Shown: piece by piece, positions 1 through 8,252 of the stretch
How the letters are laid out: every line of letters starts with the position of its first letter
Numbering within the stretch: position 1 is the stretch's first letter
Translations under genes and position numbers: made by a program
Assembly (NCBI RefSeq): GCF_003063625.1
Contig: NZ_CP026604.1
Location: forward strand, 186,001-250,000
Direction of reading: 5' to 3'
DNA: 64,000 nucleotides
DNA from: Saccharobesus litoralis
GTDB taxonomy: Bacteria; Pseudomonadota; Gammaproteobacteria; Enterobacterales; Alteromonadaceae
Notes under the pieces: model-generated
Databases searched by the model: none
What the model was told of the DNA's origin: nothing
The model's input: the letters and a program-made list of their open reading frames with translations, nothing else

Positions 1-906
1 CAAGTGACACCACTGGCTACATTAAAAGTGGCTGAATACGCGTTACAAGCCGGTATTCCTGCCGGTGTGGTTAACGTGATCACCAGTAACAACTATGATG
101 TGACTAATCCTTTGCTGACCAGTGACGATGTGTCTATGTTCACTATGATAGGCTCAACTCGAGCTGGCGTAAACGCAATGAAGACGGCTTGTACCAACAT
201 TAAGCACTTCTCGGTTGAATTAGGCGGTAACGCCCCTGTAGTGGTTTATGACGACGCTAATTTAGATAAAGCGGTTACTGATATTGTTAACCTTAAGTTT
301 GCTAATTCAGGTCAGGTTTGTGTTTCGCCCAATCGCTGCTTTATACACGAGTCTATTTACGATGAGTTTATTGCGAAAGCGAAAGCGCACGCCGAAGGCT
401 TAGTTTTAGGTGCTGGTAAAGGTGAAGGACGCTTGATGGGACCACTATCTAGCGAAAAAGAGCGTTCGCGCATTCTAGGTTTAGTGAAGTCTGCTCAAGA
501 AGCGGGTGCTAATATAGTACTTGGTGGCAATGTTGTGGGTGACAAAGGTTTCTATATGGCGCCGACGATTATCTCTGACGTTAAGTTAGATATGGATTTG
601 GCTACTAACGAAATTTTTGGCCCTGTTTTGCCTATTGTTAAATACACAGATCAAGATGATGTTATTGCACTAGCTAACGACAATGAATATGGCTTAGCGG
701 CATACGTATATACCACAAATATTCAACGTGGTTTACAAGCAGCAGAAAAGATCACCGCCGGTAGCGTTTGTGTTAACGAAGTGCATTATGGCGTGCATTT
801 ACCACATGGCGGCCTAAAACAAAGTGGTGTTGGTAAAGACTGTTCGCGTTACAGCTTAGCCGAGTACTTAACGCTTAAACGTGTTTCTGTTTTAGTTAAC
901 GATTAG
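1..906 (+). CDS. Aldehyde dehydrogenase, 3' part (5' end outside window)
   Basis: C-terminal ~301 residues of an NAD(P)-dependent aldehyde dehydrogenase; the frame is open at base 1, so the start lies upstream. The active-site glutamate context (ELGGNAP) and the catalytic cysteine context (SGQVCVSPNRC) are both present, followed by the EIFGPVLPI motif, so the visible part looks functional. It resembles the succinate-semialdehyde/lactaldehyde dehydrogenase branch. With a sulfatase, DgoK/DgoA-type enzymes and GH127 downstream, it may oxidise 3,6-anhydro-D-galactose or another aldose (a DauA-like role); this is inferred from context only. Its TAG stop lies at the edge of the repeat unit at 906-1180. 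A second, full-length aldehyde dehydrogenase of a different subgroup is encoded at 56837-58300. Confidence 0.85.
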   Translation, partial: QVTPLATLKVAEYALQAGIPAGVVNVITSNNYDVTNPLLTSDDVSMFTMIGSTRAGVNAMKTACTNIKHFSVELGGNAPVVVYDDANLDKAVTDIVNLKFANSGQVCVSPNRCFIHESIYDEFIAKAKAHAEGLVLGAGKGEGRLMGPLSSEKERSRILGLVKSAQEAGANIVLGGNVVGDKGFYMAPTIISDVKLDMDLATNEIFGPVLPIVKYTDQDDVIALANDNEYGLAAYVYTTNIQRGLQAAEKITAGSVCVNEVHYGVHLPHGGLKQSGVGKDCSRYSLAEYLTLKRVSVLVND

Positions 907-1180
907 TACAGTTTCCAGAAAGAAATGGTCAGTTGAATCTTTTGTAGGTCGCCGTACGCTGTTCCAGACGCTTAACGGCATTTCCTACATCCATGTAGGT
1001 CGCCGTGAGCTGTTCCAGACGCTTAATGGATGTAGGTCGAAATTTATTTCGACAATAGCAGCAGAGCTGCTACAGACTTGGTTTCTAGCTGCGATATTTG
1101 CTTAGAATTGCAAGCTTTGTCGAGGCAAGCCTCGACCTACAAGGGGACTTTAATTAATCAAAATTAGCTAGAAACGGTAC
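906..1180 (-). repeat. MITE-like repeat unit A
   Basis: A non-coding 275-bp unit bounded by GTACAGTTTC on the left and GAAACGGTAC on the right, i.e. imperfect terminal inverted repeats. Its left end (GTTTCCAGAAAGAAATGGTC) is the inverted form of the right end of the unit at 9974-10195, and its right end (AATCAAAATTA, then GAAAC) matches the inverted left ends of both units near 9.8-10.2 kb. Its orientation is therefore opposite to those units. The core is unrelated to theirs and holds TGTAGGTCG palindromes. Confidence 0.6.
943..1030. repeat. Two tandem 51-bp-spaced TGTAGGTCGCCG repeats
   Basis: TGTAGGTCGCCG followed by GCTGTTCCAGACGCTTAA occurs at 943-979 and again at 994-1030 with few changes. 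A third TGTAGGTCG begins at 1031, leading into a TCGAAATTTATTTCGA hairpin. GTCGAGGC/GCCTCGAC at 1119-1136 closes the block with the inverted CGACCTACA. These look like REP-type palindromes inside unit A. Confidence 0.6.
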
Positions 1181-1227
1181 GAGTTAAAAACGTGTTTTGG
1201 CCACGCACCCTGTGGCCAGTAGTTCAC

Positions 1228-1270
1228 GCCCAACTGTTTTGTTCCTCAAAGTAAAACAGTTGGGCTTTTT
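1228..1270 (+). terminator. Rho-independent terminator upstream of the sulfatase
   Basis: Perfect 13-bp arms, GCCCAACTGTTTT at 1228-1240 and its complement at 1253-1265, followed by a T run. A smaller hairpin (GGCCAC/GTGGCC) lies just before it at about 1199-1217. It probably ends transcription from the aldehyde dehydrogenase side. It lies inside the longest open frame of the sulfatase and so argues against an upstream sulfatase start at 1197. Confidence 0.8.
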
Positions 1271-1310
1271 ATTAAGCGATATACAATTCTTTATGAGAAG
1301 CGAGAAAATA

Positions 1311-2786
1311 ATGCATATAAAACGTGTTGCGCAATTATTATTAAGCTTGATTATCATAGTGCAAGGAATGTTGTTCGTGAGCTTAGTTCACGCAGCAGAA
1401 GCCCCGCGCCCTAATATTCTATTTATTCTTACCGATGACCAAGGTTATGCCGATGTTGGCTTTAACGGCTCTCCCGACATCATTACACCTAACTTAGATA
1501 AGTTAGCTGAAAATGGCACGATTTTTACCTCAGCTTATGTTGTGCATCCTTTTTGTGGCCCGAGCCGTGCAGGTTTAATGACTGGCCGTTACCCGCATAA
1601 ATTTGGCTCACAGTTTAACTTACCTTCTAAATACGGCATGTCGGGTGGCTTAGGTATTGATGTAAAAGAAACCTTTATCAGCAAAGTTTTACAAGATGCC
1701 GGTTATTACACAGGTGCTATTGGTAAGTGGCACTTAGGTGAAACGGCAGAGTTTCATCCAAATAATCGCGGCTTTGATGAGTTTTATGGCTTTTTAAATG
1801 GCGGTCATGTGTATTTTCCTGAGAAGTTTCAAAAAGTTTGGAAGCAAGGCCGCGAGCGAGGTCAATATCACTCGATTTGGCACTATATGAAGCCGTTGGA
1901 ATACAATGGCCAAGACGTGCAAGAAAACGAATATGTAACCGATGGCTTAAGCCGTGAAGCGGTTAAATTTATTGAAAAAGCTGGAAAAAAAGACGAGCCT
2001 TTTTTCTTATATCTAGCCTACAACGCACCACATACACCGTTGGAAGCGAAAGAAGAAGATATGGCGATGTTTCCTAACATTAAAGATAAAAAGCGTAAAA
2101 CCTATGCAGGTATGGTTTACGCGGTAGATCGTGGTGTTAAACGCATCGTTCAAAGCCTGAAAGACACTGGCCAGTATGACAACACCATGATCGTATTTTT
2201 AAGTGACAATGGTGGCCGACCTGATCAAGGTGCTAATAACTATCCATTGCAAGAAGGTAAAGGCAGTGTACTAGAAGGTGGTTATAGAACACCTATGTTT
2301 ATTCATTGGCCTAAAGGTTTACATGGCGGTAATAAATATAAGCATCCTGTGTCGGCATTAGATTTTTATCCAACCTTTGCTAATTTAGCTGGCGCCAAAG
2401 TACCAGAACATAAAAAGCTTGACGGTAAAGATATTTGGCCAGCCGTTGTTCGCAATAAAAGTGCGCGAGCGGGTGAAAATATTTACGTTATGCGCCATTG
2501 GGCGGGTAAGTCGGATGTGGCGGTACGTCGCGACAATATTAAAGCGGTCAAGTTAAAACATGGAGCATGGCAAATGTATGACGTGGATAACGATCCGGGT
2601 GAAACCCAAAATATCGTCGAACAAAACCGTTTCCTGTTACAAGAATTAGTCGCTGAGTTTGAAATATGGAGCTGGACCAATGTGCAACCACAATGGTTTT
2701 ACACGCACAATGAAGGCGCTACATGGCGAAAGCATGGAATGCCAAGGTTTGATCAGACGTTTAAAATAGCGCCTATAAAGAATTAA
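1311..2786 (+). CDS. Exported type I sulfatase (S1 family)
   Basis: Formylglycine-dependent sulfatase of 491 residues from the chosen ATG. That start gives a clear signal peptide (hydrophobic run, cleavage near VHA-AEA), whereas the longer frame from 1197 runs through a terminator. The TDD metal site is at residues 41-43 and the modification motif CGPSR begins at Cys82, inside the usual C-x-P-S-R-x3-TGR signature. The C-terminal substrate-binding region ends near KNGAIPI-type sulfatase tails. It probably removes sulfate esters from red algal galactans in the periplasm. The N-terminal sequence around QGYADVGFNGS looks like the S1_19 carrageenan sulfatases, but that subfamily call is from memory. 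It needs a formylglycine-generating enzyme, which is not in this window. Confidence 0.88.
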   Translation: MHIKRVAQLLLSLIIIVQGMLFVSLVHAAEAPRPNILFILTDDQGYADVGFNGSPDIITPNLDKLAENGTIFTSAYVVHPFCGPSRAGLMTGRYPHKFGSQFNLPSKYGMSGGLGIDVKETFISKVLQDAGYYTGAIGKWHLGETAEFHPNNRGFDEFYGFLNGGHVYFPEKFQKVWKQGRERGQYHSIWHYMKPLEYNGQDVQENEYVTDGLSREAVKFIEKAGKKDEPFFLYLAYNAPHTPLEAKEEDMAMFPNIKDKKRKTYAGMVYAVDRGVKRIVQSLKDTGQYDNTMIVFLSDNGGRPDQGANNYPLQEGKGSVLEGGYRTPMFIHWPKGLHGGNKYKHPVSALDFYPTFANLAGAKVPEHKKLDGKDIWPAVVRNKSARAGENIYVMRHWAGKSDVAVRRDNIKAVKLKHGAWQMYDVDNDPGETQNIVEQNRFLLQELVAEFEIWSWTNVQPQWFYTHNEGATWRKHGMPRFDQTFKIAPIKN

Positions 2787-2810
2787 CCCTGCTACACCAT
2801 TTAAGCCATA

Positions 2811-2836
2811 AAATCCCAGCTCTGCTGGGATTTTTA
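2811..2836 (+). terminator. Terminator after the sulfatase
   Basis: AAATCCCAGC-TCT-GCTGGGATTTTT: 10-bp arms with a 3-nt loop and a T run, 24 bp after the sulfatase stop. Confidence 0.85.
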
Positions 2837-2948
2837 TTTATCAAATATCATCATACATCTTGTGGTTATTGGCTTTAAAATTTAAACTCCACGTTTTACA
2901 TCAGTCAACGCACTGTTTTGTACAACCATTTATAAAAGTTAATAATCA

Positions 2949-3281
2949 ATGCTGCCAAATTGCCCAAAATGCCAATCCGAATACGTATATCAAGATCAAT
3001 CACTGTTAATTTGTCCTGAATGTGGCTACGAGTGGGATCCAGTTGAAGCAGAAGCCGAAGATGAGGTAATCGTTAAAGATTTTAACGGTGCTGTTTTGGC
3101 AGAAGGCGATAAAGTGACTGTCATTAAAGATTTAAAAATTAAAGGCAGTTCTCAAGTGATTAAAATCGGTACTAAAGCCTTGGTGCGCCGTATTTTTGAT
3201 AAAAAAGATCACGAACTCGATTGTAAAGTCGACGGCGCTGGCGAAATGATGGTGACCGCAAAGTTTGTGAAAAAGGCTTAG
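2949..3281 (+). CDS. yjdM: YjdM (PhnA-like) zinc-ribbon protein
   Basis: 110-residue cytoplasmic protein of the YjdM family, formerly called PhnA. An N-terminal zinc ribbon is formed by CPKC (residues 5-8) and CPEC (22-25). The C-terminal part with DFNG and GD-x-VTVIKDLKIKGSS is typical of the family. The length equals the usual ~110 residues. Despite its old name, the family is not part of the phosphonate C-P lyase operon and its function is not settled. It is monocistronic here, between the sulfatase and an AraC regulator, and seems unrelated to polysaccharide use. Confidence 0.9.
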   Translation: MLPNCPKCQSEYVYQDQSLLICPECGYEWDPVEAEAEDEVIVKDFNGAVLAEGDKVTVIKDLKIKGSSQVIKIGTKALVRRIFDKKDHELDCKVDGAGEMMVTAKFVKKA

Positions 3282-3631
3282 TTTATTGTTTTGTTGAAAG
3301 CAGTAGTGGCTTGTATTTATCTATCGGGCTGTTCAACACTTTCACCCTGAGCGCGAAGCAGTCGAAGGGGTCAGGGTTTCTAATTTACACGTGGTCCTTC
3401 GACTCCGCCCAACTTGAAATTAGTAGGACGCTCTAAATCATGTTACAAAAATCACCAGATGCGAACTTTCGACGCTGTCTGAAAAATCGGATTGGTATTT
3501 TCTTGTTATAAACATGACTCGTTTCTCACACGCGCACCATTGCAATCACCTTGTAAGTTAGCAATTTCGGTCAAGCAAGGATTAGCTCTATCCAACATAA
3601 TGCAGCCGTACCTGAAACAATAAGGATAAAG
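3282..3631. repeat. Intergenic stretch with a dispersed CTGAGCGCGAAGCAGTCGAAG palindrome
   Basis: 350 bp without a credible gene. At 3341-3368 the dispersed repeat CACCCTGAGCGCGAAGCAG then TCGAAGG appears; 3396-3410 carries the matching CCTTCGACTCCGCCC on the other arm, giving a large imperfect hairpin. The same motif (CTGAGCGCGAAGCAGTCGAA) recurs at about 10032 inside repeat unit B2. The remainder up to the AraC gene holds nothing I recognise. Confidence 0.55.
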
Positions 3632-4510
3632 ATGAAGGCTAGGCTGCATAACTCCCTTGAAAAACGCATCAAACTCGTATGTGAATATATTAACCACAAC
3701 CTTAATGAATCGTTAACGCTAGATAAAATGAGTGGTATTGCTGCATTATCTAAATACCATTTTCATCGTGTCTTTAGCGCTTATACTGGGGTATCGGTTA
3801 CGCAATTTGCGCAATTACAAAGGTTAAAACGTGCGTCGTTTCGCTTAGCGTTTGAAAAGGATATTCGCGTGATTGATATTGCATTAGAAGCCAGTTTTGA
3901 AAGTGCTGAAGCATTTTCTCGGGCGTTTAAGCGTACCTTTGAACAATCTCCTTCTGATTTCAGGTCAGTTCCGCAATGGCAAGAATGGCATTCGCGGTTT
4001 AATTTTTTAAATCAGACACATGGAGAGACACAAATGAAAGTCGATATTGTTGAATTCGCTGCAACAAAAATAGCGCTACTTGAGCATTTAGGTTCGCCGG
4101 ATACAGTATATGAAACTGCGAAAAAGTTTATCGATTGGCGTAAAGAAACTGGATTGTCCCCGATTAAAACCAGCAAAACTTTTGGTATTCCATATAGTGA
4201 TCCTCAAACGACAGAGCCTGAAAAGTTTCGTTGGGATATTTGCGGTGAGGTAAGTTGTGATGTGCTAGACAATAATTATGGGGTTAAAACAGGGATAATA
4301 CCGGCCGGAAGGTGCGCGACTTTTAGGCATCAAGGCAGTTACGATAATATTCGTGATGCTATCTGTTATGTTTATCGTGAATGGTTAGCTGAAAATAACG
4401 AAGAGTTACGTGATTTTCCGTGCTTTTTTCACTACAGAAACTTTATTCATGAAGTCGATGAATGCGACTTACAAACCGATATTTATATTCCATTAGCTGC
4501 GAAAGATTAA
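3632..4510 (+). CDS. AraC-family regulator with GyrI-like effector domain
   Basis: 292 residues. Two AraC-type helix-turn-helix motifs fill residues ~10-110 (DKMSGIAALSKYHFHRVF and the IDIALEASFESAEAFSRAFK region). Residues ~130-290 match the GyrI-like/SbmC effector-binding domain that binds small amphipathic molecules in Rob- and BmrR-like proteins. The order, HTH first and GyrI second, is that of Rob-type regulators. The start is supported by AAGGAT eight bases upstream. Its target is unknown; the next gene, a DNA-repair-like protein on the other strand, converges on it. Confidence 0.88.
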   Translation: MKARLHNSLEKRIKLVCEYINHNLNESLTLDKMSGIAALSKYHFHRVFSAYTGVSVTQFAQLQRLKRASFRLAFEKDIRVIDIALEASFESAEAFSRAFKRTFEQSPSDFRSVPQWQEWHSRFNFLNQTHGETQMKVDIVEFAATKIALLEHLGSPDTVYETAKKFIDWRKETGLSPIKTSKTFGIPYSDPQTTEPEKFRWDICGEVSCDVLDNNYGVKTGIIPAGRCATFRHQGSYDNIRDAICYVYREWLAENNEELRDFPCFFHYRNFIHEVDECDLQTDIYIPLAAKD

Positions 4511-4599
4511 AGCCCTTGACGAAGCAGCCGCTTCGACAAAAGATTCAATTGTTCATTACTTTAGTGAAAAAGTACTAGAGTTGGCCAAATCAATCTCGT

Positions 4600-5484
4600 C
4601 TATTTAGCCAACTCTCTTATTCTTAATGCTTCAGGGTGTTGCTTTTTAGCGTAATAGCGTACTGCATGGCGCAATAACCATTTTCTTTCTTTGCTTGCGC
4701 CATCTAGCCAGTCATGGCAGATTTCAAACACGGTATCGGCGTGATTTTTTGCTATATCACCTAAATGGTTAGCGACACTGCGGCGAACATATAGGGTTTC
4801 ATCGTCTTTGAGAGCGTCGAGTATTTTTAACGTATAATTGGGGTCTTTAATGAAGTCAGGAATGTTGATCCCCCAAGGTAATTTGGGACGCGTTCCTTCC
4901 GAACACAGGCGGCGAACATGCGGATTTTCGTCACTGATCCAACTATACACACGTTCTAGCATTTCATCTCGATAATTGACTAAAAAGGGTCGAATACAAA
5001 ATTCAGCGCTAAAGCGTTTAGTGACGGCTAATATGCCTTGGCAAGCCATTTCAAAGTTTTGTGCAGTGTGACCAGCCTCATTGTTTTTATTACTTTCAAG
5101 GCCAGGGTAGTGATTACAAATAAAGCTACCATAAGGCAGGTAAAACATTCCGCTAAGACCAAAATTGTCAGTGTCTTGTTTTTCCTCAGCCATCGCGCCT
5201 ATTAAAATTGCAATACTTTGTTGGTAATCGACAGCTAAGCTGTTGTTGACCGCTTTGGCTATATGATGAGCGCGTTGTAACAAAGACAAGGGTTCTAAAC
5301 CGGTTAAAGCCAAATTAACAAACGTTTTCTGATTAAATTTAGCGTCACTAATTTGTAAATTACGCGCTAAGTGTAAAACGGCAGTCTCACCAAGTAAGGT
5401 ATTAAGCGGTACGCCTTTATTGATGGCATGGGGTGCGGCTGGCACTTGCGGGGTGTTGTAGTCGAATCCTGACATATCAAACAC
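4600..5484 (-). CDS. AlkC-like HEAT-repeat DNA alkylation repair protein
   Basis: 294-residue, all-helical HEAT-like repeat protein. The segment around ENPHVRRLCSEGTRPKLPW, then LKDDETLYVRRSVANHLGDIAK and KERKWLLRHAVRYYAKKQHP, matches the AlkC/AlkD class of alkylpurine DNA glycosylases, closest to AlkC. Such enzymes excise 3-methyladenine-type lesions using a basic HEAT groove. An alternative start lies three codons in (MSGFDY). It is a single gene convergent with the AraC regulator. The family call is by motif recognition, and catalytic residues were not verified one by one. Confidence 0.75.
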   Translation of the reverse strand: MFDMSGFDYNTPQVPAAPHAINKGVPLNTLLGETAVLHLARNLQISDAKFNQKTFVNLALTGLEPLSLLQRAHHIAKAVNNSLAVDYQQSIAILIGAMAEEKQDTDNFGLSGMFYLPYGSFICNHYPGLESNKNNEAGHTAQNFEMACQGILAVTKRFSAEFCIRPFLVNYRDEMLERVYSWISDENPHVRRLCSEGTRPKLPWGINIPDFIKDPNYTLKILDALKDDETLYVRRSVANHLGDIAKNHADTVFEICHDWLDGASKERKWLLRHAVRYYAKKQHPEALRIRELAK

Positions 5485-5674
5485 GAATATCTATTGTTTG
5501 GTTTAAGTTCATTATGCCATGGCACTAATGTTAAGTAGAACAGATTGTATGTTGTATGAGTGTTTTAACCTCATATCGCCACTTTCATACCAAATTAGGT
5601 TCTGTTTTAAAACAATGTAATAAAAAAGTTAGTTTAATTGGTGATTTTTTCTTAAAAATTAAATAAACCTATTG

Positions 5675-5703
5675 AATATATAAACATCATATGTTTATAT
5701 ATT
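5675..5703. promoter_or_regulatory. 29-bp perfect palindrome, probable GntR operator
   Basis: The core TAAACATCATATGTTTA extends symmetrically to 13-bp arms around a CAT centre, ending four bases before the regulator's ATG. This position suggests autorepression. An imperfect copy (TAAACATCATATGTATA) lies at 59754-59770 in front of the GH42-like gene. Binding by the GntR protein is inferred. Confidence 0.7.
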
Positions 5704-5707
5704 TGGT

Positions 5708-6454
5708 ATGAGTGAGATGGTTTATTACGATTTAAAGCACGCCGCAACAATGTCGCCCAGTTTATCCGTGCAAGTATCACGAGAGATTGGTCGGCGTATT
5801 GTTGCTGGTACGTATGCACAAGACAGCTTAATTGAAGACGAGTCGGCTTTGGCTGAGCGCTTTCAAGTGAGCCGAGCGGTTGTGCGTGATGCGGTTAAAA
5901 TTCTGGTTAGTAAAGGGCTACTTGAAGTTCGTAGAGGTATAGGAACGCGTGTTCGGCCTCGGTCACAGTGGATATTGCTAGATGACGACGTGTTAGCTTG
6001 GCATATTTCAGCGCAGCCTAATTGTGAGTTTGTGCGTCAGCTTATGGATATTCGATTATGTTTTGAGCCGATGGCGTCGCGTTGGGCAGCAGAGCGGGCA
6101 ACGCTTGAGCAAATTAGCGAAATTGAGCATGCCTGCATTGCGATGGAAAAAGAAAAAGGCTCGGTAGAAAACTTTATATTTGCTGATGCTATGTTTCATA
6201 AGGCCGTGTTAAGAGCTGCTGGCAATGAATTATTAACCGCAATGGAAGGCGTTATTTATTTAGCCTTGTTGGTGAGTGTACGCATTACCAATCAAGATCC
6301 GCGTAAAAATGGTACGTCTGTGCCCTTTCATCGCGAATTGTATAGTGCAATTGCTAGAAGAGAAGCCGAAAAGGCGGAGCAACTTACCGAAAAATTGTTA
6401 ACCGATGCCAGCCGTCGCTTGCAAGAAGCAGCTAAACTAAATGAAATACGTTAA
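5708..6454 (+). CDS. FadR-subfamily GntR transcriptional regulator
   Basis: 248 residues. A winged helix (residues ~17-85: DESALAERFQVSRAVVRDAVK, wing GIGTRVRP) is followed by an FCD ligand-binding domain (~100-240, with FHKAVLRAAGNELL and PFHRELYSAI carrying metal-site-type histidines). FCD regulators of this type sense sugar acids, as DgoR, UxuR and ExuR do. It precedes a permease, DgoK and DgoA genes on the same strand, so it is probably the local repressor responding to a galactonate-type intermediate. No Shine-Dalgarno sequence precedes 5708, and the ATG sits beside the palindrome. A leaderless message or a start at 5717 (preceded closely by GAGTGAG) are possible. Confidence 0.9.
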   Translation: MSEMVYYDLKHAATMSPSLSVQVSREIGRRIVAGTYAQDSLIEDESALAERFQVSRAVVRDAVKILVSKGLLEVRRGIGTRVRPRSQWILLDDDVLAWHISAQPNCEFVRQLMDIRLCFEPMASRWAAERATLEQISEIEHACIAMEKEKGSVENFIFADAMFHKAVLRAAGNELLTAMEGVIYLALLVSVRITNQDPRKNGTSVPFHRELYSAIARREAEKAEQLTEKLLTDASRRLQEAAKLNEIR

Positions 6455-6643
6455 TTTTTAAAACGGCTGACATGATTAAATTCAGTCGATAGTAGAGGAT
6501 GTGAGATGGTGACTCGTCAGTATACTCGCAGTCTGAAACAACAATTTATAACAACGCGAACGCTGACAAAAAGTTAGATAAACAGGCAGCACTAAATAGA
6601 AATATGGCTGTTATTCGTAAGTGACAGTCCTGTAGGTATCCAT

Positions 6644-8209
6644 ATGGTAAACACACAACGTAACGTGACATTTTATGCATTAATCGCCGCATTTGGTGGT
6701 TTTGTATTTGGTTTAGATCTGATGAATATATCAGGTGCCATACGCTATATTAGCTCAATATTTGAATTAGATGACGGCCAAGTAGGGCGCGTTGTTGGTA
6801 TTAGTTTTTTAGGTGTGGTTTGTGCATTATTTTTTGCCGGTACCTTATGCGAACGCTATGGTCGCCGTGCAGTATTAGTTGGTATTGCGTTAGCGTATTC
6901 GCTTTCATCTATTTTATCTGCTTTTGCCGTTAACTACGAAATGCTAGTTATTGGCCGTTTTATTGGTGGTGCAGCTTTTGCGTCGATTACAGTATCGGCC
7001 ATGTATATAGGTGAAATTGCCCCAGCTGAGCAACGCGGAAAATTTGTGTCGGTTAATCAGTTAATGATCGCCATCGGTATTTTGTTGGCATCGATTGTTA
7101 ATTTCTTTCTCATTAAATACTTAGATGATATTAGCTTTTTAAATGGTGAAAACGTTTGGCGTTATATGTTGGGCGCTGAATTAATCGCTAATGTTGTGTG
7201 GGTAGCTTTGTTACTAACCGTACCAGAATCACCGCGCTGGTTGTTGAAAAAAGGCCGTGATCAAGAAGCCAAATCTATCATCGAAAAGATTGTTCCAGCT
7301 GAACAAGTCACTAGTTTTATTAATGAAGTAAAACAAAGTTTTCATAATGAGAGCAAATCAGACACATTAACCCAGCTTAAAAACTTATTTCATAAGCGTA
7401 TGAGTTTAGTGTTATGGATAGCCATTGCCTATGCCATAGTGCAAGGCGGTACTGGAATGAATGCATTATTATCGTTTGCGCCAATGGTTTTTGAGCAGGT
7501 GGGAATGACAACCGAAGACAGCTTTATGCAAACTGTTATCATGGGAGTGGTTAATTTAGCTGCTGTATTTATCGCGATTTTCACAGTCGAAAAATTAGGT
7601 CGTCGATTCTTAACCATTGCCGGATTAGTGTTGGTGGTGGTTGCTCATACTTCAAGCTGGATCGGCTTTAAAGATACCACTTATGTATTCGACCAAGCCG
7701 CTTATAGCAAAATAGAGAAACAGCTTGAAGGGGAAGAGGTTGATATGACTAAGCTATTACCTCTTGTTGGCACTACATTCGAAAACGACGTTGAATTGAA
7801 AAAAGCCCTTGCCAATGTACTGAGTAAAAAAGAATTACCGTTAGCCAGTGGCGCTATTATTAACCAAACAATCCAAGGTATTAAACCTATGCTGATTTTG
7901 TTTGGTATTTTTGCAATGTTGGCGGCATTTAATATGTCTATTGGGCCTATATTATGGGTGATTTTCTCAGAAATATTCCCTAATAGTGTACGCAGTGTTG
8001 CTTTACCGTTTGCCGCGTTAGTCCAAACCTTATCGTCATGGGCGATCAGTGAATTATTCCCATGGCAATTAAGCACATTTGGTGCAGCGAATGTGTTTTT
8101 AATGTATGCCGGTATAGGTTTAATTGGTTTGGTTGTGATGTATTTCATCTTGCCGGAGACGAAAAGCAAATCAATAGAAATGATTGAACGAGATTTGGTA
8201 CGCGCTTAA
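6644..8209 (+). CDS. MFS sugar-porter family permease
   Basis: 521 residues, 12 predicted membrane helices, inner membrane. Sugar-porter signatures are present: ERYGRRA after helix 2, PESPRWLLKKGR before the central loop, EKLGRR after helix 8 and LPETKSKSIEMIE at the C-terminus. It is longer than the usual ~470 residues because of an extra hydrophilic segment of about 60 residues between helices 9 and 10 (roughly residues 345-405). As part of the GntR-permease-dgoK-dgoA block, it is expected to import the monosaccharide or sugar acid feeding the pathway by proton symport. The substrate is inferred; D-galactose or 3,6-anhydro-D-galactose are candidates. Confidence 0.9.
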   Translation: MVNTQRNVTFYALIAAFGGFVFGLDLMNISGAIRYISSIFELDDGQVGRVVGISFLGVVCALFFAGTLCERYGRRAVLVGIALAYSLSSILSAFAVNYEMLVIGRFIGGAAFASITVSAMYIGEIAPAEQRGKFVSVNQLMIAIGILLASIVNFFLIKYLDDISFLNGENVWRYMLGAELIANVVWVALLLTVPESPRWLLKKGRDQEAKSIIEKIVPAEQVTSFINEVKQSFHNESKSDTLTQLKNLFHKRMSLVLWIAIAYAIVQGGTGMNALLSFAPMVFEQVGMTTEDSFMQTVIMGVVNLAAVFIAIFTVEKLGRRFLTIAGLVLVVVAHTSSWIGFKDTTYVFDQAAYSKIEKQLEGEEVDMTKLLPLVGTTFENDVELKKALANVLSKKELPLASGAIINQTIQGIKPMLILFGIFAMLAAFNMSIGPILWVIFSEIFPNSVRSVALPFAALVQTLSSWAISELFPWQLSTFGAANVFLMYAGIGLIGLVVMYFILPETKSKSIEMIERDLVRA

Positions 8210-8252
8210 GCGGCCAAATCCAAATTGAAATAGATTGAAAGTAAGTTAATAA

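Noticed and set aside
7702-8169. 155-codon minus-strand frame within the permease gene.
   Set aside because: Antisense shadow of a hydrophobic coding region; composition mirrors the real gene.
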